Source of the DNA: Candidatus Helarchaeota archaeon
GTDB lineage: Archaea; Asgardarchaeota; Lokiarchaeia; Helarchaeales; JABXJV01
DNA: 12,789 nucleotides
Direction of reading: 5' to 3'
Assembly (NCBI GenBank): GCA_013375355.1
Contig: JABXJV010000549.1
Location: forward strand, 1 to 12,789
Positions 1 to 6,105 of the stretch are shown here, one piece after another; position 1 is the stretch's first letter; every line of letters starts with the position of its first letter. The notes under the pieces are model-generated. The model had not been told where the DNA came from. It did not search any database and worked only from the letters and a program-made list of their open reading frames with translations. Made by a program: the position numbers and the translations under genes.

Positions 1-2
1 AA

Positions 3-839
3 TTTCTTTCTCCAAATGCTCGTACTTTTATAAAAAACATGTATAAGATATTGAATATTGAACCAATTTATGATGCAACACCAAAAGAATACATTGTTGA
101 AATGGAACAAGCACAAATAGACAAAGCAATTATATCAACAAATGATTTTTCCTTTGGATCAACAATCTCTCAAATAAAATATAATGCTTATATTTCAGAA
201 TGTATAAGTGAATATCCAGATCTTTTTTTAGGGCAATGCGGTGTTGATCCACGGCGTAAGAATGCTGTTGAAGTATTTCAAAAGGGATTAGATGCCGGCT
301 TGTGTGGGTTGAAATTATATCCAGGAACTGGTTTTCGATCCGATGATGAAATTTGTTTCCCACTTTATAAAATAGCCGAAGAAAACAATATTCCTGTATC
401 AATTCATACTGGGTTTACCGCCAGTCCTTTTTTAATACAAAATTCAAATCCTTTTTATATCGAGCGTGTCCTAGAAGAATTCCAATCTCTTAAAGTTAGT
501 TTATGTACACAATTAGGTTTTCCATTTACTTACGAAATGGTAGGAATTTTACGTAAATATGAGAATCTTTACACGGATTACGCACCAACAAATATCGATG
601 TCCCACATATGGGCATTGCTCAAAATATTGTTCAAATAAAAACTTTGACTAATAGACATAATATAATGTTTAGCTCTTATTGGCCCTTCACCTTTGGTAG
701 AGTTAAGGAATGGACTGATATAAATAAAAAAATTAAACTCCCTTCTATAACTCGGCTTTTTAATGCCCCAAACATTACAAAAGAAGACCGGAGACATATT
801 ATGGGATTGACTGCTTGTGAGTTTTTTAAAATTAAATAA
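3..839 (+). CDS. Amidohydrolase-fold (amidohydrolase_2) protein, 5' end outside the window
   Basis: TIM-barrel metal-dependent hydrolase of the amidohydrolase_2 type, judged by the strand pattern and the motifs SIHTG (His codon 405-407), a TQLGF segment and an FSSYWPF segment. The first ATG in frame is at 39, but the frame is open to the window edge and the extra codons read FLSPNARTFIKN, which looks like the stretch just after the HxH metal motif in this family. The true start and HxH therefore probably lie upstream, and ATG 39 is internal. Two usual metal ligands are changed: the family's His of H-L-G is Gln (510-512), and the late Asp of G-[ST]-D-x-P is Tyr (678-680). The protein may be catalytically altered or non-enzymatic, and the substrate is unknown. 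Its stop is followed by a T6 tract at 859-864. It converges on the hydrogenase unit. Fold assignment is fairly sure; activity is doubtful. Confidence 0.75.
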   Translation, partial: FLSPNARTFIKNMYKILNIEPIYDATPKEYIVEMEQAQIDKAIISTNDFSFGSTISQIKYNAYISECISEYPDLFLGQCGVDPRRKNAVEVFQKGLDAGLCGLKLYPGTGFRSDDEICFPLYKIAEENNIPVSIHTGFTASPFLIQNSNPFYIERVLEEFQSLKVSLCTQLGFPFTYEMVGILRKYENLYTDYAPTNIDVPHMGIAQNIVQIKTLTNRHNIMFSSYWPFTFGRVKEWTDINKKIKLPSITRLFNAPNITKEDRRHIMGLTACEFFKIK

Positions 840-866
840 TGAATAACTTTAAGAATAATTTTTTAT

Positions 867-874
867 AAAAAAAA
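867..874 (-). terminator. T8 tract ending the vhuA-vhuU transcript
   Basis: Read on the minus strand, CCCC followed by eight T residues lies about 60 bases after the vhuU stop. It comes just after a GACCC/GGGTC hairpin (902-898 with 890-886). Archaeal transcription commonly ends at U-rich tracts, so this is the likely terminator. That would place the SECIS element within the 3' untranslated region. Confidence 0.5.
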
Positions 875-880
875 GGGGTT

Positions 881-947
881 GGTTCGACCCTCGCACAGGG
901 TCTGTCTGTGTTGACCTTTGTTTTTTATCAACACTTCACCCAGAACC
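881..947 (-). promoter_or_regulatory. SECIS-like element of vhuU (selenocysteine insertion signal)
   Basis: Minus-strand RNA hairpin: GTGTTGA (934-928) pairs perfectly with TCAACAC (914-908) around a 13-base A-rich loop. At the base of this helix the 5' side has GAA (937-935) and the 3' side has A (907), matching the GAA/A internal loop of archaeal SECIS elements. The same bases also read UGA on the 5' side (938-936) and GA on the 3' side (906-905), as in the UGA/GA core of eukaryotic SECIS elements. A lower stem can form from GGT-CTG (947-945, 943-941) and CAGACC (904-899), with T944 bulged. Alternatively GGTTC (947-943) can close with GAACC (885-881), enclosing a second GACCC/GGGTC hairpin. 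The element begins inside the last vhuU codons and includes the vhuU stop codon. Pairing was done by eye, without folding energies. Confidence 0.7.
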
Positions 948-1097
948 AATTACGATTTCCTTTTCGAAAATGATTTCATCTTTTTCATTTTTGACGATCA
1001 AATGTGCAGCGCACGAAAGTCAGCAGTCAAAATTTCTGATGACCATTTCCAATAAGTTTAATAATCTTTCATTAATTTCTTCACTCAATATTATCAT
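936..1097 (-). CDS. vhuU: VhuU: selenocysteine-containing C-terminal piece of the [NiFeSe] hydrogenase large subunit
   Basis: A 53-residue protein (counting UGA as selenocysteine, U) that starts at ATG 1097, 5 bases after the vhuA stop, and ends at TGA 938-936. It reads LLEMVIRNFD, then C-U-L-S-C-A-A-H. This is the distal nickel-binding motif of group 3 hydrogenases (D-P-C-x-x-C-x-x-H) with U26 (TGA, 1022-1020) at the first Cys. Conventional MvhA carries this segment at its own C-terminus; VhuA here ends before it, so VhuU completes the active site in trans, as known for Vhu of Methanococcus and reported for Lokiarchaeota. About 21 residues follow the His and would be the tail removed by the maturation protease. 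Cys25 replaces the usual Pro. Ordinary gene finders miss this gene because of the UGA. The context and the SECIS-like hairpin after it make a chance match very unlikely. Confidence 0.92.
1020..1022 (-). other. vhuU: Recoded UGA (selenocysteine) codon
   Basis: In-frame TGA at codon 26 of vhuU, at the position of the first nickel-binding Cys of the CxxC pair. The reading continues in frame for 27 codons that include the conserved Cys and His, so the TGA is decoded rather than terminating. Confidence 0.88.
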
Positions 1098-1102
1098 CTC
1101 TT

Positions 1103-2419
1103 TTATTTAATCATTGGTTCGGGTAATTTGTCAGCTATTTGGTCAACAATTTTATCTTCGAAGATTTGTTTTGCTGCAACCTTTAGTGTAAGTTCAATAC
1201 CGCCGATATTATGATTTGTTGCAACCAAGAGGTTTGCTTTGGTAATAATACCGTTATCATCGGTCCAATAATTGTGAATAAGAGTACCTCGGGGAGCTTC
1301 AGTTTGTCCTACACCGTTACCTGCTTTAGGTTCAACATCTGCTAATTTAACATCTGTTGAAACAATCTCCGGATCTTCTAATAATGTTTTTATTTTTTCC
1401 ACGGCTTGTATAGTCTCAATTAGTCTCGCCCAGACGTATGCAAACGTCATATGGCATGGACGTCCAACTGTACTTCTGAAGGCTTCGAAAAGTTCTTGTG
1501 CCCATGGAGTTTGCATTTTATCTGCTACATTAACTCTAGCTAGTGTATTTGCTCGCCAGACACCTTCTGGATATCCTGCACTCTTTAAATAAATGTGTGT
1601 TGCCATTGAATGAGGAGGAACATATTCTGCACAATAGTTTAAATAATCCTTGGCAGGAAATTCCGCTGCAATCTTTCCTTCCTTATCCATCACGCGCATA
1701 TTTCCATCCCAAATTGTTAGACCGCCATCTGGTTTTACAGTTCCAATATAATAAGTTGGAACAACTGCAAAATTCTTAATGACTACCATATAGTCATTAA
1801 CTAATTTAGATCCAATTTCAACTAATGTCTTACCGATTTCTACAATCTCTGGAAGCTGTTTCAAGAAACTCTGTCGATCATCTTCTGCTAGAGGTTTTGA
1901 CATTCCGCCAGGAATACCAGTTACAGGATGAACTGATTTACCTCCTATAGCGGCACATAGGTCTTGTCCAAATCGCATTGCTCTCAGAACTGCTTTTCCA
2001 ACATCAGGTAAAGCATTAATAACTGCCACTACATTTCTTTTTTCGGGAGGGGCTAATGGTCCTGCTAATAAGTCAGGGAGCTGTAATGCTGCAATGTGTA
2101 GAACATGGCTTGAAAATTGTTTTGCATTAATCTCAAGTTCTCGTAATTTATCTGCAGGTCTGGGAGGAGTTATACCCCATGCCGCCTCAACTGCTTTTAC
2201 ACTCGTAAGGTGGTGTGGAATAGGACAGATGCCGCAAATACGTGGAACAATACGGGGAGCATGTTCAGCAGGTCGTCCTTCTAAGAATTTTTCGAAGAAT
2301 CTGGTGTGTGCGACGTTAAATTGAACGTCTTCTACTTTATCACCAGGGCCCAGTTTTATGGTAACATTACCATGACCTTCTAGCCGTGTAATTGGTTCAA
2401 TTTTTATTTCTCTTGACAT
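1103..2419 (-). CDS. vhuA: Group 3c [NiFe(Se)] hydrogenase large subunit (VhuA/MvhA), lacking its C-terminal nickel motif
   Basis: F420-non-reducing hydrogenase large subunit, 438 residues, cytoplasmic. It splits H2 in the Mvh/Vhu-Hdr complex. The N-terminal motif EPITRLEGHG is at residues 8-17. The proximal nickel ligands are in RICGICPIPHH (C62, C65). The segment TNHNIGGIELTLKVAAKQI near the end matches the family just before the distal motif, but the chain then stops at EPMIK, without DPCxxCxxH. That motif is supplied by vhuU, whose ATG is 5 bases downstream, so the two form a split large subunit and a single transcript. The ATG start matches the family N-terminus; there is no clear Shine-Dalgarno site, which suggests a short or unstructured leader. 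No small subunit gene (vhuG) is adjacent. A TATA-like sequence and ATACCAAT boxes lie upstream. Confidence 0.95.
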   Translation of the reverse strand: MSREIKIEPITRLEGHGNVTIKLGPGDKVEDVQFNVAHTRFFEKFLEGRPAEHAPRIVPRICGICPIPHHLTSVKAVEAAWGITPPRPADKLRELEINAKQFSSHVLHIAALQLPDLLAGPLAPPEKRNVVAVINALPDVGKAVLRAMRFGQDLCAAIGGKSVHPVTGIPGGMSKPLAEDDRQSFLKQLPEIVEIGKTLVEIGSKLVNDYMVVIKNFAVVPTYYIGTVKPDGGLTIWDGNMRVMDKEGKIAAEFPAKDYLNYCAEYVPPHSMATHIYLKSAGYPEGVWRANTLARVNVADKMQTPWAQELFEAFRSTVGRPCHMTFAYVWARLIETIQAVEKIKTLLEDPEIVSTDVKLADVEPKAGNGVGQTEAPRGTLIHNYWTDDNGIITKANLLVATNHNIGGIELTLKVAAKQIFEDKIVDQIADKLPEPMIK

Positions 2420-2745
2420 TTTTAATCAACTTATTGGTATTAATTTAACTTATTGATACGATAAAAAAAACCAAATTTAAATTTATAGATTGGTATATAC
2501 TTAATTTTTGTAATTTTAATGATGATTAGCAATTTCAGAAATCTAAGTGATTTAATTATATATTAACGATTTTTTCAATTTTATATACCGTGGATCATGA
2601 TATTTTTACTGTAGCGCTAGAAATTTAGCAACTATAATATGAAATTGGTATATATTATTTTTACCTTTTATTGATAATTTTAAAATTTGATTACTTTAAA
2701 TATCGAAATCGAAAATAACCATTAAAAATCAAACTTTGGGATTTT
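2420..2745. promoter_or_regulatory. Divergent intergenic control region between vhuA and a membrane protein gene
   Basis: This is 326 very AT-rich bases with no credible gene. On the minus strand TATAAATTTAAA (2487-2476) is a good archaeal TATA box about 60 bases before the vhuA ATG. The 8-mer ATTGGTAT occurs three times, all in the same orientation (2433-2440, 2489-2496, 2644-2651); the last two extend to ATTGGTATATA. A 12-base near-repeat AACTTATTG[GA]TA occurs at 2428-2439 and 2447-2458. These are candidate operator or promoter elements of the hydrogenase unit. The same 8-mer reappears in a dyad before hemA. Confidence 0.45.
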
Positions 2746-3447
2746 ATGATAAGCACTGGACATCTATTCGTAACTTTATTATTGATAGGAAGATTAATAT
2801 TATATCCAATAGGAGCTATCATACTTCTTCGACAATGGTATAAAGGAAAAGTTAGATATTATACCGACTTACCATTCATTTTTGCATTAGTATTGATAAT
2901 TATGTGTATCTACACTCCTATTGAATTATATTTTGTGGCTTTTTATCCTGCCGTGTCGATTGATAGTTCTTTTGGACAAATTGCGTATTTAATAGATTTA
3001 AATTTAAATACAGTAGTATATGGTCTCAATTTTGCAATTTTATTAGCTGTATGGTTTCCTACACATAAAAAAGGGATTTTATTTAGTATTTTGGGTTGGA
3101 TTATTTTCACTGAAATAGCAATTCTTATTGCAGCTTTTATTAACATGGCAATAATGGACATTTTATTAATTATTATCGGTCTTCCAATGTATATTTTATT
3201 CGTTGTCACATTTTACTTTTGTCATTACCATAAAAGACTTCCAAATATATACCCTCTACTAATTGGCTCTGGGATGGCAATAATATTAATTTCACATTTA
3301 TTTCATTCGATTCTCGGACAAATGGGTACTAGACTAGCAGGAATTTATACAGATGCGACTTGGCCAGCTATGATAATTTGGTTAGCAGGGTTTTCGATTA
3401 TGGTTCTTGGATTTTTAAAAAAAGCTCCCTATAGTAACATGCCTTAA
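2746..3447 (+). CDS. Multi-pass membrane protein of unknown function
   Basis: A 233-residue, highly hydrophobic protein with about seven predicted membrane helices: roughly residues 7-27, 43-70, 85-104, 112-134, 136-160, 170-190 and 205-225. Short basic loops (RQWYKGKVRYY, HYHKRLP) suggest inside-facing segments. No family signature is recognised. ATG 2746 opens directly into the first helix, with only a weak upstream purine stretch. It ends in two tandem TAA codons, 4 bases from the convergent SCP2-like gene. The T8 run at 3457-3464 is a likely terminator for it. Confidence 0.7.
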   Translation: MISTGHLFVTLLLIGRLILYPIGAIILLRQWYKGKVRYYTDLPFIFALVLIIMCIYTPIELYFVAFYPAVSIDSSFGQIAYLIDLNLNTVVYGLNFAILLAVWFPTHKKGILFSILGWIIFTEIAILIAAFINMAIMDILLIIIGLPMYILFVVTFYFCHYHKRLPNIYPLLIGSGMAIILISHLFHSILGQMGTRLAGIYTDATWPAMIIWLAGFSIMVLGFLKKAPYSNMP

Positions 3448-3451
3448 TAAA

Positions 3452-3859
3452 TTACCTTTTTTTTGTTAAAATCATAATATAATCTTCAACAAGCTCATTC
3501 ACTGACAACAATTTCATCGCTTTTTTAGTATCTCCTTCAACTAATATCTTACCCTTCATGAATAGCTTAGTTGCATCAGCTCTGCCATTTAAAAGATCTC
3601 TTGCAGCTACAGGATCTGTTAAAGTAATAATAACTGTTGGATCAGGGTGGATAATATCCATGTGAGCTTTAACTCTAGAGTTCTTTATTTCCATATATCC
3701 TGCAGCCACATCTCCGATTTTCCATTGTATGACTGCTTCTACATCCCCAAATTCGCCTTGAACCATTTCATCTTCTTCCGATATTATTTCAAGCGAAACA
3801 ATCGTTGAATATAATAAAGTTTTTACCTGTATTATATCTTTTTTCGACCATTCGCTCAT
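3452..3859 (-). CDS. SCP2-like sterol carrier domain protein, second of a tandem pair
   Basis: A 135-residue single-domain protein resembling the SCP2 (sterol/lipid-transfer) fold. It has the pattern of a short helix, an amphipathic beta sheet (AVIQWKIGD, GYMEIKNSRVKAHMD), then PDPTVIITLTDPVAARDLLNG and GKILVEGDTKKAMKLL. SCP2-type domains bind hydrophobic ligands in the cytoplasm; the ligand here is unknown. The start ATG 3859 comes 1 base after the stop of the upstream paralogue, with GAGGGA as ribosome-binding site inside that gene's end, so the two are translationally coupled. The C-terminal Lys codons produce a T8 run that may terminate the convergent membrane-protein gene. Family assignment is by pattern only. 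Confidence 0.7.
   Translation of the reverse strand: MSEWSKKDIIQVKTLLYSTIVSLEIISEEDEMVQGEFGDVEAVIQWKIGDVAAGYMEIKNSRVKAHMDIIHPDPTVIITLTDPVAARDLLNGRADATKLFMKGKILVEGDTKKAMKLLSVNELVEDYIMILTKKR
3457..3464 (+). terminator. T8 tract after the membrane protein gene
   Basis: Eight T residues on the plus strand start 9 bases after the second stop codon of the membrane protein gene. They lie inside the Lys-Lys-Arg end of the convergent SCP2-like gene. This is consistent with U-tract termination in archaea. Confidence 0.4.
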
Positions 3860-3860
3860 A

Positions 3861-4262
3861 TTATTCCCTCAAATCCTTTAAATAAGTACGTATAATTTCC
3901 AAAATAGGTCTTAATTGTTCAATTTTCTCGTCATCCCCGCTTACTGTTACATTCCCTGCATCCACTTGTTCTTGTAATATTCCAGGAGACCCTCTCAAGA
4001 CTTTTATTGCAGTTTTTCCATCTTTGATTAAAATCATAATATCTGGTTTAGGATGCCTTTGATCGCGAATAGCATTAAATTTACCATTTTCAATTTTGAA
4101 ATAAGAAGCTGGTCCATCTTTATTTACCGCCCATTGAACAATTAGATTTTCATTTTTTATCAGGTTTTGAAAATCCGAATCAACCTTAGCAATTTCTTCT
4201 GTGGCATATGACATAATTGCCATCATAATTCTTGTAGCCACCTTATAATAGAAGCCACTCAT
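3861..4262 (-). CDS. SCP2-like sterol carrier domain protein, first of a tandem pair
   Basis: A 133-residue paralogue of the next gene downstream, sharing the order of a beta strand (LIVQWAVNKDGPASYFKIENGKFNAIRD), then KPDIMILIKDGKTAIKVLRGSP and AGNVTVSGDDEKIEQLRPIL. The GxhxhxG-D segment and the acyl-binding-like core point to the SCP2 superfamily. The N-terminal helix (residues 1-20) is more hydrophobic than in its partner. The start ATG 4262 has an in-frame stop close upstream and only a poor Shine-Dalgarno site. Spacing to its partner is 1 base, so the pair is expressed as one unit and the products may form a heterodimer (inference). Confidence 0.68.
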   Translation of the reverse strand: MSGFYYKVATRIMMAIMSYATEEIAKVDSDFQNLIKNENLIVQWAVNKDGPASYFKIENGKFNAIRDQRHPKPDIMILIKDGKTAIKVLRGSPGILQEQVDAGNVTVSGDDEKIEQLRPILEIIRTYLKDLRE

Positions 4263-4429
4263 ATAAAATCAACTCAAAACTAATTTCCTCTAGTTAACAA
4301 CTAATATAATGACTTAAATGTTTATTGAGGTATTTAATTAACCTTTAAAGAATTGAATTCTGTTATTAATTTTAAAAAAAATAGTGACAAAATTGCTTAA
4401 AATTTTATTTTTTTCATGAATTCCTTTAA

Positions 4430-5554
4430 TTATGCATTCTCCTTAACCATTAGTATAGTTTTAACAAAGTCTTCAACTGTGGTTCCAGGTGATTGAATCT
4501 GATTACGTTCGAAAAATGAATTTAATAACTCGTTTAGCTCTTCTTTATGAATTTTTACTCCTACTAATTCTTTTTCTAAATCAGATAATTTTGGGGTTGG
4601 AAATAACCAAAAATCACCAGATATAAGAACATCTTTAATAATCCCATTTTCTATTTCTAATGTAACTCTTATCAATCCACCTGGAGATTTATAAACGGCT
4701 TCTCCTAAATAAACTCTGCTTGAAATTTTTACAGTTCTCTCAATTTTTGTAAATTTGTCAAAATTTTCTAATAGACTCGCATGGCGAATTTTAGGACCAT
4801 ATAACCATTTTTCTGAAGTATATTTTTCTCGTAAATCTCTCATATATTGTTGTTCTGTATCTGTTAATTTTCCAAGCTGTAGATTAATTTCTAATTTCTT
4901 TTCAAAATTAGTTTTAAGAGTTTCATTTAATTCTTTTTTAGTTGGAATCGTATTTAATTCCTTTTTTATAGTTGTTAATCTCTCTTTAAGACTTTGAGCT
5001 AATTTATCTCGAAATTTTTCATTAGGGACTTTTAATATTTTAACCATTTCATCATAATTAAAATCTAATATCAAATTGCCTGTTAAAATACTTACATTTT
5101 CTAATTTACCTGCCCCATTTCCACTAATTTTTTTACCATGAACTTCAATATCGTTAATCGGTTTAAAAACTGCTGGAATTCCAATATCATTATATGTCTG
5201 AATTGGAGCTCTTAATAATGTAAGAAATAAACTGTTAATACTTAGAGGAATTTGCTTATTTTTCTCGCTTACAATAATCTGATAAAAAAGTTGATTTGAA
5301 TCTAGATAAACTGCACCGCCTCCTAAAATTCTGCGGACGATTGGAATATTATTTTCATTACAATAATCTAGGTTTACCTCCTTTTCTACCTCTTGATGAT
5401 AACCTATACAAACAAGTGGTGATTTTGGTCGGCATAAAATTATTGTATCAGGAACTAAATCTTTACTTCGAGCGATAGCTACAGCCTCATAAATAGTTTG
5501 AGTATCAATTGGATCTATTTCACCAACATTAAGGAGCCTCCAATTTTGAACCAT
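4430..5554 (-). CDS. lplA: Lipoate-protein ligase A with C-terminal accessory domain
   Basis: A biotin/lipoate ligase (BPL/LplA) family enzyme that activates lipoate with ATP and transfers it to a lysine of target proteins in the cytoplasm. Residues 74-84 carry RR-I-L-GGG-A-V-Y-L, close to the family RRxxGGGxVYHD (Leu in place of His). DIEVHGKKISGNG (135-147) contains the likely catalytic Lys142. SILTGNLILDFNYDEM follows as usual. Residues of about 260-374, with GxIxxVxISGDFW, match the C-terminal domain found in E. coli-type LplA. The length of 374 fits the two-domain form. ATG 5554 has GAGGT 7 bases upstream. No lipoylated protein or glycine-cleavage gene is in the window, so the target is unknown. 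Octanoyl transferase activity is an alternative, but the full domain set favours a ligase. Confidence 0.85.
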   Translation of the reverse strand: MVQNWRLLNVGEIDPIDTQTIYEAVAIARSKDLVPDTIILCRPKSPLVCIGYHQEVEKEVNLDYCNENNIPIVRRILGGGAVYLDSNQLFYQIIVSEKNKQIPLSINSLFLTLLRAPIQTYNDIGIPAVFKPINDIEVHGKKISGNGAGKLENVSILTGNLILDFNYDEMVKILKVPNEKFRDKLAQSLKERLTTIKKELNTIPTKKELNETLKTNFEKKLEINLQLGKLTDTEQQYMRDLREKYTSEKWLYGPKIRHASLLENFDKFTKIERTVKISSRVYLGEAVYKSPGGLIRVTLEIENGIIKDVLISGDFWLFPTPKLSDLEKELVGVKIHKEELNELLNSFFERNQIQSPGTTVEDFVKTILMVKENA

Positions 5555-5660
5555 AATATTACCTCAATAATTAACTAACAAAAAATAATATTTCAAAAAT
5601 TTAAAAAGTTCTGAATTTTATTTATAAACAAAAATAGATTTTTTAAAAGGACGTATTTAA

Positions 5661-6080
5661 TTGAAAAAGCCAGTTTTATTTACAATGAAAATGAAAGATG
5701 AAAAAGAAAGGGAACGATGGCAAAAATTTGCAAAAAAAAAGTATGGAGAACCACTATCAGTCGTCATTAGAAGATTAATAGAAGAAGATATGGCAGGGAC
5801 AAAACCTAGAAAAAGTGTAAAACTGGAAGAAATAATAAATACAATACGAGAAGAAAATAACCAAAATTATAGAGACATAATAAGTAGATTAGTCCTAATT
5901 ACTGAAAATCTGGTCAGTTCAACAAGGGAATTAACATTTGAATTTGAAATATATAAGGGGCTGATTCTTCAAAAAATTGAAGAATTTCATAAAAAGTATA
6001 GGGATCAACCGTGTACTTTAGAATTAACTGAAAAATTAAAAAGTGAGATAAAGTCAATCTTTCAGGAAATAAAATTGTAA
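5661..6080 (+). CDS. Putative ribbon-helix-helix DNA-binding protein with coiled-coil C-terminus
   Basis: A 139-residue charged protein. The N-terminal 45 residues look like a ribbon-helix-helix domain: a short strand (VLFTMKM), helix 1 (EKERERWQKFAKKKYG), then EPLSVVIRRLIEEDM as helix 2. The rest is mostly helical with heptad-like hydrophobics (about 55-139), suggesting oligomerisation. TTG at 5661 is the start, with AAAAGGA 9 bases upstream; it is the first plausible start. A TATA-like TTTATAAA lies at 5621-5628. It is divergent from lplA across 106 AT-rich bases, so it could regulate that intergenic region or itself (inference). It converges on hemA with 25 bases between the stops. Confidence 0.6.
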   Translation: MKKPVLFTMKMKDEKERERWQKFAKKKYGEPLSVVIRRLIEEDMAGTKPRKSVKLEEIINTIREENNQNYRDIISRLVLITENLVSSTRELTFEFEIYKGLILQKIEEFHKKYRDQPCTLELTEKLKSEIKSIFQEIKL

Positions 6081-6105
6081 AGAAAATTAATTAAAATTGT
6101 ATTAA

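Noticed and set aside
39..41. ATG 39 as the true start of the first gene
   Set aside because: The frame is open to the edge and the preceding codons look like family sequence, so it is treated as internal.
876..900. GGTTCGA-containing GC-rich stretch resembling a tRNA T-arm
   Set aside because: No acceptor, D or anticodon arms can be built around it on either strand; it is explained by the 3' part of the SECIS/terminator region of vhuU.
840..938. Reading through the second TGA (938-936) as another selenocysteine
   Set aside because: The continuation is Gln/Thr/Lys/Phe-rich with no family resemblance, and the TGA lies in the hairpin core, so it is taken as the true stop.
1103..1105. Premature truncation (pseudogene) of the hydrogenase large subunit
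   Set aside because: The missing C-terminal segment is present immediately downstream with its own start and conserved residues, matching the known split VhuA/VhuU arrangement.
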